A stretch of DNA of 64,000 nt from Urechis unicinctus (GCA_034190875.2 CM067356.1:59367825-59431824); one strand, 5' to 3'; shown: positions 37,613 to 50,743, counted from the first letter of the stretch. Notes: generated from the sequence alone by a model not told the origin. Program-made: numbers and translations.

Positions 37613-40054
37613 ACGAAACATCATTAGAGAGTTACACTTTGGAATGCATGCGGTATGCAAGAGCAGAATCACAAATTCTATTCGTTTGTCTGCGCATTCA
37701 CACACACATGGACTTATGCACGCGCACATACACACACACTAAGATACATGTGCACATGCACGCAAATATACGAAGATACGCGTAAACACAGATAATTCAC
37801 ACATAAGCGGCTCCCCTGTGGGCTTGAACACAGCACCGCTCACACCAGCGTTGTACCAAAGTAATATACGATACAACAGGGCTTTGGAAAAAAATAACAT
37901 CGAACAGCACAGCTGTGCAGAAGAAGGTGTCCTGTTTTACTTCAGCAATAAATCATTAAGAGCCGCAATGCTTCATGGGAAGAGATACAATGCGTAAATA
38001 TGCTCCTACTAAACTCGCTCGTTGCTTCAGCCAATCAACGGCCAGGACCACGGACAGCGCTGCTTCGTCGTATTATGAAGAATATACATGCTTACCTCAT
38101 TCACTCTGGCAGCTACATTAGTAATATTAGTGCTAGGCACTTGCTGTTCGTAATTAAACTCGAGGCTCATTGGTTTGGAAGCAAATCACGGAAGCAAGGT
38201 AAGCACACTTTGTATTATATTGAAATTTACGCTTTAAAATTCACTCGTTATATATTGCGATAATTTTTCTGAACAATATGGAATTTCGAAGCACATCTTA
38301 ACTCATAAGTGAAGAAAATATATTGAACATAAATGCAAAGAAGCCCCGAAGTAATATAGATGGTAGATCACATCAATAAACAGTTACAAGGGTTCATGCT
38401 GCCCATCTGTGTCTCCCGGGGAACACGCCACGTGTTTCAATCCAGCATCTGGTACAAGTCGGCAGTGAGTTTTGCCGGATGTCAATTCCAGCGCCCCCTT
38501 CTAACTAAACACTCCATAACTTTCACTGCAATGCATACGACACGGAATCTTCGCCATTTAAAAAAAAAATTTGGCAGCTCGCGGTGCAAAGAACATAACC
38601 AGTGACGAGTCCTCGGAGGGAATGCACGATAGGTCGCCATAAACGTGCTTATCCCGCCAGACGGCTATTTATGGTGTCGTGGCGATCATGATGCTCTAGC
38701 GTTATGATCATAATGTAGGTCGAGAAAGCTATCTGCTCCCTCTAGCAACCGTCCATTTTTTATCGCCATCAATTTACTAAAAAAATATTTTGACACCCTC
38801 TCCAATCAGTAGAAAGATTGAGCCGACCCCAAAGTATAAAGGTAAAATTATTGTGACCCGCCCCCCCCCCCCCTCCCCTGCAATCTTAACATATATCAAC
38901 ACTGCGTGGTTTCATATTTTAGGCAATCTGCACCAGTATTTTTTGCATTATTCAAATGTTGAATGACTTATTTTTCAGTTTGCATTTGCACTTAGAAACT
39001 GAAAAGAAACGGATTATAAATTTTTTTAGGGTCTGCCATTCACAAAAGCAGCAATCTAAAAATCAGCTATTCAAGACAATTGACCCCTTGGTTATTTTTA
39101 AAATTCTCTTGTAAAGGTGATTTTTCTCTGCAATATTAAAGACCTGTATCCCCTTTCACTGCTGAAAATGGAAGACTGTTGAGAAGCATCTCCAATAATA
39201 GCCCCCCCCCCCCCCCCCCAACACGCAACGCCCAAATAACCCTTTGAAACATCTGCCCTCAAAGACAGGCAACACATATGTATAATGTTTATTTTTCGGT
39301 AAAAAGATATCCTGAGCTGAAATACAAACGTACCTCACATTTTAAGTCAAGTGGACGTAATTACCCGTAATTATTCACAAGGTTGGGGTGTAAATTGTCC
39401 CGGGAATTTGTCCACGAGCTGTACTGGTCATTTTACCAGGTCTTGAAGATGAAGGTAACGCCGAAATTCTCAACAGTCTTGCCGTGAGCTCCACAGTGAG
39501 CCGGGGGCCCAGTCAACGTAGCTGTTTCTGTATACGTTTGATTTTTCTCAATGCGAGCTATCTTTGGGAAGCATAGCGGAAGTGGTTGGTCGCAACCGTC
39601 AGAGTAGACTTGGGCGGCGCTCGTACCAGCGAGAGTAAGTCCTCTGCCGTCGTCCGAGTTTGTTTCCCCATATCATCCGCGTGACGGTGCGGTAACTAAC
39701 ACGTAACAAACGAATGGATACAACGAGTGATTAGTGTGACTATGCATGGGTAACAAACTTAGTCAACAATGAATAGTGGATTTTCACATCATCTGAGTTG
39801 TTGCATAATAATAGTTTACTCACATTCCGTGGTTAATTGTGAATAATCCCACTGGATATGACCCATTTACTCACAAACATACAATTAACGAGAAAGCAGG
39901 GAGCCATTCATAAGTTCAACAAAGAGGATAAGCGATTTCTCCTCATCATTTGGGTGTAAGCCCTGCGCAGGCGTGACGTTGCCGTGTTTTCGATGTATAC
40001 CAATTAATTCAATGATGACTGATGATATAGTTTAAATGCGTCTTTCTGTGACAG
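37613..40054. other. intergenic upstream of DYNLL1
   Basis: No gene recognised. Contains a CA-rich patch near 37690-37740 and homopolymer C tracts near 38860-38876 and 39202-39219. The last few hundred bases before 40055 presumably hold the 5' UTR exon, since an acceptor (GACAG) immediately precedes the DYNLL1 start codon. Confidence 0.4.
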
Positions 40055-40324
40055 ATGACTGAGAGAAAGGCTGTCATCAAAAATGCGGACATGTCCGAAG
40101 AAATGCAGCAGGATGCTGTTGACTACGCCACGTCCGCCCTGGAGAAGTACAACATCGAAAAAGACATCGCGGCTCACATTAAGAAGGAGTTCGACAAGAA
40201 ATACAATCCCACTTGGCATTGCATTGTGGGTCGTAACTTTGGCAGCTATGTAACCCACGAGACCAAAAACTTCATCTACTTTTACATCGGACAAGTTGCC
40301 GTTTTGCTGTTCAAATCTGGCTAA
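40055..40324 (+). CDS. DYNLL1: dynein light chain LC8
   Basis: LC8 is a dimeric hub protein and subunit of cytoplasmic dynein and other complexes, binding short TQT-type peptides. The coding region is a single 89-residue exon, exactly the family length. It reads [18 protein letters not shown]..., then [39 protein letters not shown] and ends [17 protein letters not shown], near identical to animal LC8. The ATG directly follows a CAG acceptor at 40052-40054, so an intron separates it from a 5' UTR exon upstream. It sits downstream of the SRSF gene, as in the human TRIAP1-GATC-SRSF9-DYNLL1 block. DYNLL1 versus DYNLL2 naming is not meaningful outside vertebrates. Confidence 0.98.
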   Translation: MTERKAVIKNADMSEEMQQDAVDYATSALEKYNIEKDIAAHIKKEFDKKYNPTWHCIVGRNFGSYVTHETKNFIYFYIGQVAVLLFKSG

Positions 40325-40874
40325 GTCTTCTGGCGAGGACTATTCTATTATTCAACAGCGTCATCCGATAACAGTAAATGCAGTAATATTCGACAATATT
40401 ATACCTCTCGACCTCAACGCGCTTTCATTATTTTAACAACCACAGCTATATGTAATATTTAACGTACTTTGCAAATCTTTCTTGCATATATTTATTGAGC
40501 TATTGCTTATTTTGTCTCCTATTTTCTTACAGCTCCCTTTCAAGTTACCCATTAAATATCTACACGTCCATTTCTTGATTTCTTCATCTTTTTTTGTAAT
40601 TACATGATACCATATGAAGCGATGGTACCATTTGTAGCGATGGTTTCGGAGACAGACTCTCGGTACCCAATGCATGCTTCCGAGCGCCGAGCCGCGCCTC
40701 TGCGGCGCTCAGAAACCTTGGCCCTTGAGATAATTCATTTATCCCATGAGAGAAATGAATTGCCTCGACAGATAATACACTTGCCCCCGATATGAATAAT
40801 TTGCCTCTCAGGCATCCAAGTGAACGAACGCGTCCAGCAGTGTTCGGTTTCGCCAAAAACCAACTCACACACAC

Positions 40875-41322
<448 letters not shown>

Positions 41323-41860
41323 ACTTTTCTCGTGGGGTAATTCCCCGTCATAAGTAGTAGGCGACGACCGAATGTTACGGCGAGATTAATGTGGGCTTTG
41401 CAGAGGAGAGCACACACATACACACACACTAAAAACGCCGAATTATTTGCAGAGACAAACTTCACATATAGCTAAGCCTAAGGTGATAATGTGTTGCTTT
41501 ATGAACGCAACTAACCTTACAAGAGGTCATAATAACCAGCGCTGCCAATCAACAGCGCCATCTTGGGATGATGGATGCACCAGTGAACGAGCAATAAAGT
41601 TACACACACCGTGCACACACACACACACAAATAAACCGACGAGGACAAGGTTTCCTACCCTCCTAAGTGCATCACTATGCATACCAATTTCTGTGTTACG
41701 CCGTTGGGCGTGCAGATTATGTTTTAACTTGGGGTACATAATACGTTCACCACTGACCACTACCCGCGATATAAATGGGACATCAGACCGTGAACCATTA
41801 GGGGGGAGGTTTATTGCCTAGTTCAACACCTGATCAAGCATCGATTCTCAGTCAGGTATT

Positions 41861-42200
41861 CAGTGAGTGAGTGAGTGAGTGAGTGAGTGAGTGAGTGAGT
41901 GAGTGAGTGAGTGAATGAGTGAAGGAATAAATGAATGAATGAGTGAGTGAGTGAATGAATAAATGAATGAATGAGTGAGTGAGTAAGTGAGAGAGTGAGT
42001 GAGTGAGCGAGCGAGTGAGTGAGTCAGTAAGTGAGAGAGTGAGTGAATGAATGAATGAGTGAGTGGGTGAGTGAATCGGTGAATTGGTGAGTGAGTGAGG
42101 GAGTGAGTGAGTGAGTGAGTGAGTGAGTGAGTGAGTGAGTGAGTGAGTGAGTGAGTGAGTGAGTGAGTGAGTGAGTGAGTGAGTGAGTGAGTGAGTGAGT
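41861..42200. repeat. (GTGA)n microsatellite
   Basis: About 340 bases of GTGA/GAGT tetranucleotides with GAATGA variants in the middle. It abuts the start of the SINE-like copy 2. The Thr-His-Ser-Leu open frame on the minus strand is an artefact of the array. Confidence 0.98.
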
Positions 42201-42612
42201 ATAGGGTTTAACGGCACACCAACACTAATGAGTTATATGGCGCCTACAAAGGGTTGATAGATAAGTTTGACCTGATTGAGCAGCCGCCTCCTAAGATAAA
42301 TGGGCAATAACATGCGGGTGATGATGATGATGAAAAGGATAAAAACGCAAATATCATCTTAAGGCAAGTTACCAACAGCCGATTGACTGGACCAGACCAT
42401 TCCAGCCTCTCGTCTACGTGAAATCCGGGCCATAGGGTTTTTTTTGCAGATATTGCCCTCGTAAGGACCTCTCCACTCAACCACCAGGATACCATTGTCC
42501 ACCGACACGAGTCGCAATCCACGGCCAACAGGTTACCCCCTAATAGTCGCCTTTTACGACATACAGGAGAATAAAGAGGGCCTATTCTACCCCCGAACCC
42601 ACAGGTTGAGTA
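42200..42612 (+). mobile_element. SINE-like dispersed repeat, copy 2
   Basis: Starts TAGGGTTTAACGGCACACCA and ATGAGTTATATGGCGCC, continues with TTTGACCTGATTGAGCAGCC, GATGAAAAGGATAAAAACGC, GCCGATTGACTGGACCAGAC and TTGTCCACCGACACGAGTCG, and ends with TAGTCGCCTTTTACGACA and GAACCCACAGG. Copy 1 at 23590-23945 (minus) has the same blocks in the same order. No coding capacity. Confidence 0.75.
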
Positions 42613-42945
42613 CTCAGGTAGCATCGGTTTTCGTCCAGGTACTCTGTTCTCGGCCAGGTACTCTGGTAGCATCGGTTTTCGTCCAGGTACTCTGTTCTCG
42701 GCCAGGTACTCGGGTAGCATCGGTTCTCGCCCAGGTACTCTGGTAGATTCGGTTCTCGGGCAGGTACACAGGTAGCATCAGTTCTCGCCCAGGTACTCAG
42801 TTCTCGGCCAGGTACTCTGATAGATTCGGTTCTCGGCCAGGTACTCAGTTCTCGGCCAGGTACTCTGGTAGATTCAGTTCTCGCCCAGGTACTCAGGTAG
42901 GTTTGGTTCTCGCCCAGGTACTCAGGTAGAGTTCTCGCCCACTCA
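42603..42945. repeat. minisatellite of GGCCAGGTACTC units
   Basis: Irregular tandem units made of TCTCGGCCAGGTACTC, TGGTAGCATCGGTT and TGGTAGATTCGGTT variants, with period about 30 and a higher-order period about 60. It begins where the SINE-like copy ends. Confidence 0.88.
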
Positions 42946-43009
42946 GGTTAGCGAGATCCCCTCCGTTACGAGTTTTAGTCAAACCTCTACATCCCCAGGG
43001 CACAGAGGC

Positions 43010-43592
43010 GACCCCACACATAGAGAACAGTGTCACCCAACAGGCGAGCCACTCATCACGAACTCTCACCTTACAACCGACCACACATAGAGAACGAGCG
43101 ACCCACACACAGGGCGAGAACACATAGGAACGAGCCCCATCACCTCCACACATAGAGAACAGAAGCGAGCCCATCACCCAACAGGGCGAGCGACCACACA
43201 TAGAGAACAGTAGCGAACCCATCACTTCTACAAGGCGAGCGGCCACACATAGAGAACAGTAGCGAACCCATCACCTCTACAGGGCGAGCGACCACACATA
43301 GAGAACAGTAGCGAGCCCATCACCTTTACAAGGCGAGCGACCACACATAGAGAACAGTAGCGAGCCCATCACCTCTACAGGGCGAGCGACCACACATAGA
43401 GAACAGTAGCGAGCCCATCACCCCCAAGGGGCAACACATAGAGAACGACGAGCCCATCACCTCTACAGGGCACACATAGAGAACAGTAGCGAGCCCATCA
43501 CCCCCACAGGGCGAGCGACCACACATAGAGAACAGTAGCGAGCCCATCACGTCTACAGGGCGAGCAGCGACACATAGAGAACATACACCAGT
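43010..43592. repeat. about 49-bp minisatellite
   Basis: Roughly a dozen units containing ACACATAGAGAACAGTAGCG, AGCCCATCACCTCTACAGGG and CGAGCGACC, with some units shortened. Open frames rich in LFSMCGRSP on the minus strand come from the array. Confidence 0.93.
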
Positions 43593-44329
43593 GTTTCTGT
43601 TCCATTCGCGTCGATCCATCTCTTAGAATTGAACGGGGATAGGGACACGTTGTTGATATGCATGCCATATTTATGATGCCACCGCCCCCCTCGCTGCGTA
43701 GAATGTTAATGCCATGCATGAACTTCGTTTGATAAAACAGGACCTACACGTAATGCTTGTGTCTTAGTTGCTTTTTCACAACAACCTTCTTCACACCTTT
43801 TGTTTTCCTAATATCTCCCTCGCCAGATAGCAGAATATAATACATCTTAGGCCTTAGCTCTGCTTACTCCTTGATTGCCACCCAGGCGCATTCACTCTGC
43901 ATTTGACTAAGAACCTTTTTATTCTCATTGCTGTGCACGTTGTGGCCTTGTGGATAGTTGCTTGTATCAAAACTGCTGTCATTGTCTTCATACACAAAGG
44001 ACATGCCAATTAATCTAGGGTTTATAGCAGGTGATATACTGAAGTAAGCGCCATGACCTCGATATGTATCGTTAACAGTTTTTACTCAGTTTTACCCTCT
44101 CTACCTTAAAGCCTCTGGTCCGCCAGTTATCCGTCAGTTATTCCTTAACCCTAACATAACTACCTCATTAAGGGGCGACCTTACACACGCTCACAGCAGA
44201 GCAAGATGACCAACCATAAATCAGAGACATCTCTCCCCTCATTAAATATCATCCTTTTTCGGTCACAAGAAGAATAAAGTATATTTCTCCTTTTTCGGCC
44301 CTACGACGTTGTTTCTGTCTTGCATTCAC

Positions 44330-44765
44330 CACATATTCATAGTCGACAGAACCAGGCTCGACAAATGCTTGTTGAAGGTGCTCTTGTCAACGCCCTTGGA
44401 TTCTCTGGGAGCAGCTTTTAATTCTCAAAGTTACGAAACACCCAAATAGACGCGGAAGTAAACACAATGATGCAGCCATCTAACAGCTTCAGTCTGCTCA
44501 AGTGGCATGGGCCAAAAATCGAGTAGCTAGACTTCATCAACGAGCAGCTCCGCCGCCTATGACATGCCGAGCTCACTTTCCTGGATGTCAACAACGCTAT
44601 GCGTGAGTACTCCCTGGTCACAGACAAATCCGCACAGCTTTCAGACTTCTTTGTGCCCTTGGTTGACCAAAAGAGACGTGAGTTGATGTTCATTATCCTG
44701 GGTATGGCGGCGACTGGCCTGGTCGCCTGCAGGCTCACCAAGTAGTTTGGGTCATGGGACAACCT
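44330..44765 (+). pseudogene. decayed open-frame fragments, unrecognised
   Basis: The plus strand carries coding-like pieces broken by stops, including FLDVNNAMREYSLVTDKSAQ and RRELMFIILGMAATGLVACR (a hydrophobic segment) ending at a TAG near 44745. The base composition resembles the 32-35 kb relic and a related element is possible, but no direct match between the two was seen. Confidence 0.35.
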
Positions 44766-44994
44766 GGTGATATATAACAATGGTTCGCATGACTCATTGC
44801 ATGCAAACTATCTACTATAACTCCAAGGGTTTTTGGAAGGGCATTATTGAAACTTGCTTGGCCAACATTTGATGTGTCTGGGCCTAATGAGGTTCACCAA
44901 GCCCATCTCCTGTTTCTTCCTTATGATAGCTTGACGATGACTTATGTAGACCAGACACGCAACAACGTTCATGGCCTTTTCAGCCGAACAACAT

Positions 44995-45365
44995 AAATAT
45001 GAAATAGATATATATATATGTATATATACATGTATTAATATATATATTTATTTATATATATGCATTTATGTATATTTATATATATATACATATGTATGTA
45101 TATATACATGTATATATATTTACTTATTTATATATCTATGTATATTTATATATATTTACTTATTTATATATCTATGTATATATGTATATTTATATATATG
45201 TATATATATATATATATATATGTATATATGAATATATACATATATGTGTATATATATATAAAATATATATATGTGTATACATATAAATATATTTATATAT
45301 ATAAATATGTATATATATATATATATATACGTATATAAACACACACACTTATAAATATACACATA
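44995..45365. repeat. TA/TATG-rich microsatellite
   Basis: About 370 bases of TA, TATG and TATT units. Poly(IY)-type open frames here are artefacts. Confidence 0.95.
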
Positions 45366-45587
45366 TATATGCTATTTATAGATAGCAGCCCTGCGCTCGG
45401 AAGCTTGGCATTGAATAACGAGCACCTGTGTGTATACATATATATATGTGTGCGTGCATGTGTGTATATATACCCGCTTTGATTGCATGGGGACATCCAG
45501 TGCACACTGACTGAGACAAAAAGACAGTATATACACGGACCGTGGAGAGCTGGTAACACTCACTATTATAAGCTGCCGCTTAGATGT

Positions 45588-45752
45588 TTTGACATGACCC
45601 CTTTGCCAAGTCAATATTGAGCCGACGAAGCCGCTGGTCGATTACGTAAGGTTTAGCCTGTTTTGACATGACCCCCTCGCCAAGTCAATGCAAACCTCGC
45701 CAAGGCAAGTGTTGAATGCCTCTGGTCGATTACGTAAGGTTTGGCCTACTTA
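45588..45752. repeat. tandem duplication, two units
   Basis: A unit containing TTTTGACATGACCCC, GCCAAGTCAAT and CTGGTCGATTACGTAAGGTT occurs twice (at about 45589 and 45660); the second copy has an internal CTCGCCAAG extension. Confidence 0.85.
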
Positions 45753-46759
45753 AACAGCACCTGCAGTCAGCCTGCGCGCTAAGCTGCTGCTGTAGAAAAA
45801 CTTGAAACTAATCGTCCTTTTTACTGTTGTTTGTTACTGTGAATGCTACAAATACTGTTACAATCATTATCACGAGGCCAAGTTCTAAATACAGACAAAA
45901 TTTCATGTGCGTAAATACAGCTGTTTCAGAGATATCAGCGAGGAGAGAACTGGTACAAAAGGTGAAAACAAGTATTTTTTTCCCCTTTTCCTTGCTACGA
46001 TAATTGCTTGTTACAACCATATAATTCATATATTCGTAACTGCAGTAGTTATGGAGGAGAAAGTTACAGAAAATGGGGGGAAAAATCAACGAAAAATTGA
46101 TCCCATAAGCCTCCAACACTGCGCATGTGCGTTAAACTGAATCAGCAGTTGTGTCCCAACTTCATCTATCATTCCCCCAAATTTCATATTAATATGTTTA
46201 ACCATTCCGGAGAAAAGGCCGAAAAACATTGACTGGAGAAGAAAAAAAGAAGACATAATAAATAATATCAACAACGTGGCTGTGAATGCAAGTTGGTTGA
46301 GACTGAGTCTGCTATGTGCTCATTATTCATCATAACAATCACAATTTGGAGCTCGCTATATGGCATGATCTCCCTGTTCAGATTTCATGTCATGTTTTCA
46401 AAAATCTTGAGTATAAGATGCAACTCTTCTTTAGCAAAAATTATTTCTGCGACAGAACCTTTTCATGAGGTTTAAAGGTAGTTAAATTTTGAGATGTTTA
46501 TTAATACACTGACTTAATGTCAAGTTTGTGGTTGATCCATAAAATGATACATATTTATAAGGTCATGACTACCATGACTATTCTGATATGATCAACATGT
46601 CAGACAAAACATAAACTAATTCCATATAACAAAAAAATCACCAGCAAGTCAACAATGCCTGACAAAGCCAAGCTAAGTAGCAGCGACCAGGACATCAGAT
46701 ACAGCATCAGATCCTGGTGATTGTCTGTTTGATCAAAAACAGGTGTTTCATAACCAGCC

Positions 46760-46853
46760 AGCAATAAGTGCACACCTGTCAGCATGGACCATCAACACAC
46801 TGAGAGGGAAAGCTTCTCCACACAGGGGACAATCATCCTGTCCCTCCAAATCA
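46760..46853 (-). other. second zinc-finger-like coding segment, out of frame
   Basis: Just beyond the predicted stop, one frame over, the minus strand reads DDCPLCGEAFPLSVLMVHAD followed by RCA. This is a second CX2C-X11-HX3C finger with the spacing of the one encoded upstream. A one-base indel in the GGAAGGAAG stretch near 46866-46876 would connect the two. It ends at a possible GTGTGC donor, so the gene may continue. Confidence 0.55.
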
Positions 46854-49800
46854 TCACCAACAAGTTCTTCCTTCCAACTCGCGATTGCGTGACAACAACT
46901 CTTGTGTATCGTCATCTCCCAGGGTCTGTGTGTCCAGTCGTAAGTTGAGGTTTTGTGACTGGGAATAAACAGTGTTGTCTGTTGCTTGACCACAGAAAGC
47001 AGCATGGATTCCAATATCATCAGGGCTGAAGGATTCTGAAGCAAGTGACAGGTAGCAAATAGGATCACGTCTTTAGGGAGGATATGGCTTGCAAAGAAAA
47101 ACAATGATTCACTCAGATAATTGTTAAATAATAAACTTATAATGAAATAACAAAATAATCACTACAGTCCATTTATCCAGCATTGTGATGTTCAGTAAAG
47201 TGACAATTATAAACGGTCAAAAAATTTGTTACTGATACAAAATGGTGGATAAGGCCTATCACGATCTATGTTGGCACTCATGGCACCTGCTACCGTATTG
47301 AATGACAACCCCACATACCTTGGCATATGGGACAACTGACACTGTCATTAGGGCCAACGCTGTCATGGCTACCAGATGCCTTTGACTTTATGGAGCTAGA
47401 CAAACACACACATGCATTATATAACAAGAATGAGTCTAGAATTAATAGGAAACTGTGTTAACTGGTGAGGACGGAATTTAACTTACTAACATGGATAACT
47501 ATCACAGAACAACAACACTTATGACTGTTACACGATCCAAGTCCAACGAAAATATAACATAAAATATACATAAAATTATGTATGACAGTGACAACAGACA
47601 GAAACCTCAACCAAAAAAGGTAATTGATAGACTTAAGTCGCCCTACCTTGCCCTTGCTTTGCAAACCTTGGACGTGTTTTTTCCACCAGAGAGGGATGAG
47701 GGTGGGTTGTGGGACCGACTGCTCTGGGTATGTTTAGGATTGGTAGAAGATGGAGCATCATCATATTTCCGTGTAGGTGCCTGCTTGGACAACCACACAT
47801 TTGATGTTGTCGGTTCTGAGAGACGTTGTGGGGTACCAGGGAAAACAGGACCAGGCTGCCTGCTCTGTGAACCGAATGGCGTGATCACCTTCATTGGAGC
47901 TGGATCTCGGTAATGATCTCCAGAAGATGCAATTTTAGGTGGTGCAAGTCTAGATGACTGCAATTGTGTTGCAGATACAATCTCAGGGGAATTTGTGACC
48001 TTTGAAGAATGTTTTGCGACCTTTGGGGATGACCTAGAGCTCACAACAGTATCTTTAGACACCTGTGACTTAAAAACTTGGTCGCGATTCACTGCTTGGG
48101 CTGTCGGGTTTTCATATGAATCAAAAGGGTCAGTATTTGACGTTCCTGTGGACTTCTGAACCGAGTGACCCTTGGTATGACCTGTAGTATTTGACTCTGG
48201 TGTGCCAGATTTACTGTATGCTGTGTTCCCATTGGGAGCCATCCTCACATTGCCCTTCGGCAAGGCAGGTATTTCTGTAGAGTCGTTAGTTTCAGCAACA
48301 GCCTTGGCAATAAATTCCTGAGCCAAAGAAAAGAATGTTTTCCGTTCTTCTTTGCTCAGCTTTCTACGCTTCTGCTTTTCAAATTTATGTCGTAAATCTA
48401 CAAACAAAATAACCTACAATCTGACAATGTTAAGGTTTGTATCAAGAGTATATGCCGAAACATTTACTGAAGTTTCAGTTCTAATATTTGTTGTGTTTAT
48501 ATCATGGTAAGATAATAGATGTTGTATTTTCATTTGTTGATAACTTTCTAAAGATCACCTGCAAATGTGAAGTTGTCGAGATCCAGAGACACAACATCAA
48601 CGCTTGCAAGGAACTCTTCCATTTCTTCGTCAACCTGAATCAACAAAATATTAATATAGTACCAACATTATATCTACATCAGATCTCTCCACAAAACAAC
48701 AAAAGCACTACGGTTATACATCCAACCAGAATATCATTCAGACATTATCAGGCGAGGCCAATCACAAACTCACTGATATTTTCCGTTTCCTCGATCTAGC
48801 TGGCACTGTGGGACTGGATGACTCGGCTAATTTACCGGCAGCCATTTTGTTACCAGTTGGACTGGGTGTGTTGGATTGAGAACTGAATGGCGTACGTGTA
48901 GGCAACTGCTTATAGCGCGGTGACTTGTTGGTGGCAGCAAGAACAAGACGCGAGGTACGGGAGAGAGCTGTATTGTTGTTCGGACCGCTAGCATCACTGG
49001 AGCTCTCTAACTGCACAAGGCACTGGCGAATCTGGCTCGATTCCTTATGTGACCTTAACATCAGAGAGCTGCTACCTGATTATTATATATTGACAACGAT
49101 GACAAGCGATACACCAAATAATATATTTGTGGATAAACATCTAAACTCACTTGTGTGATTTCTGCTTGCCAAAGAAGTGATGTTGAATCTCAGAGAGTGA
49201 TGTATTGGATTCTGGATCACTCCGGGGAGGTTCCTGCTGAGGAGAATTGAATATACAGTCACCATTGGTCTCAATTCCTTGAAGGTGAGGCTGGAAAAAC
49301 AGGGAAGATTTGTTTACAAGATTTGCATTATCATTAATCAACAAGAAAGAAGACTCTTGGCCACTTTATACACAAGGTACCATTAATTAATTGATTTACC
49401 TGAAATGGAATCACATCTGGTGGTAAATCCTTTGTTAAAAAGAAATCATCTTTCAGCACTAGAACTTCTATGTGATTTTACCTGATTGCTGTGTTCGAAT
49501 ATTTTCAGCATGTTTAAGCCAAACTGCACTTCTTTCCTGAATGGCTGAGCGCAGGTTATGCGAACGCGATCCCACTTCTCTTCTCGCACAGAGACATCAA
49601 AGTTATCTGTAGACAGAGAGCACAATCGGTAGAAAAACAACTTTGTTTATATTATACAGAGAACAAATCTGTATAAACTAGAACTATGAATGGAGTTTCC
49701 ATGAAAACATTTTACTTTAAAATGTCTTTTGTATACAACATAAACCCAGCACAATATTTCATCTCACATATTACAGCAGTCAAGATATTCAAACATTTCC

Positions 49801-50743
49801 CCTGGAAAAGCTAACGAGCAGCATGGATGTACAATAAAACAACGATGGAAATATCAATGCTTTATTTACTCACCAACAACACTTTAAGTTTTGTGTTCCA
49901 TCCATAGGTGATAAAAATCAACAGAAGCAGAAATAAAATATCAATCAATTAATTATGTATTTGGAAACAAGGATCACCTTGCTTGAACATCTTGAGGGAG
50001 TTTTTCTGCTCGCCGTTTCTGCTCTGAATGGGAGTCATGAAGGAGACTGTTGGCAAGAGGGTCTTGTACGGGGTTCCTTGTGACCAAGACGACAAGCCTA
50101 CTTCTACCAGGACAGTGAACACCCAGTAGCCTCCTGTAACAAGGCAGAGTGAGCATTTTTTATACAAAAAGGCCATTTCACATTCTTAGAATATTTATCA
50201 TTTCACAAACATTGGTGCATTCCAGGAAATGTCAGAACATCCGAGATGATAATTGTACAGAGGGGAACGTAGCCTGAGGACGCTGGCCATGTATGAATAT
50301 CCAAGCATAAATAGTCTGAACTTGACCCTACATGTCACAATGGTTGTGTAAAATGATATTTAGATAATTATTACATTTGACATAAAGTGCATGAGTATTC
50401 ATATTGGATCCCTAATATATAAGAAATCACGACTTACACAGCAACAAATATAAGTCAGAAATTACACAAGAAAAAAAATCTTCATTAATATTTGATCCTC
50501 AATAATTGGAAAACATCCATCCCCGATGGCACCCATCAAAAAGATTTGGGACAGTATACAATATAACATATATTTTAGAAAATCATGGGCAACTTTGAAC
50601 TCACCTATATCAAGGTGAGATATGACACAAGATCTGTCGAGGTGGAATTCTGCTTGAAGATGACCGGACTTATCTGTAGGACTGCATAGCCACTTGCGAG
50701 ATGGGTCACCATTCAACAAGTTTTCAGCAGGATACCTTGGATC
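46854..50743 (-). CDS. XNDC1N: XNDC1-like protein: XRCC1 N-terminal domain plus C-terminal zinc finger (5' exon not found)
   Basis: Related to XRCC1 N-terminal-domain proteins; XRCC1 itself uses this fold to bind DNA polymerase beta. Nine exons join in phase: 50605-50743, 49978-50133, 49482-49606, 49151-49290, 48774-49071, 48559-48634, 47647-48397, 47319-47395 and 46854-47035, giving 647 residues plus an unplaced first exon. The N-terminal part has PRYPAENLLNGDPSRKWLCS, TLLPTVSFM and EEKWDRVRITCAQPF, matching the XRCC1_N fold. The middle is a long Ser/Pro-rich disordered region with a basic helix (RHKFEKQKRRKLSKEERK). The last two exons form SCPICQESFSPDDIGIHAAFC, a CX2C/HX3C finger of the UBZ4/Rad18 kind. 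No BRCT domain is present, which argues against XRCC1. A second such finger lies just past the stop in another frame. Confidence 0.8.

Noticed and set aside
41852..42217. 121-codon minus frame of THSL repeats
   Set aside because: GTGA microsatellite translated.
43010..43719. Several minus-strand frames rich in LFSMCGRSPC
   Set aside because: Frames through the 49-bp minisatellite; no conserved domain.
47643..48407. 254-codon frame as a stand-alone gene
   Set aside because: It is one internal exon of the XNDC1-like gene; both ends have splice sites in phase with neighbours.
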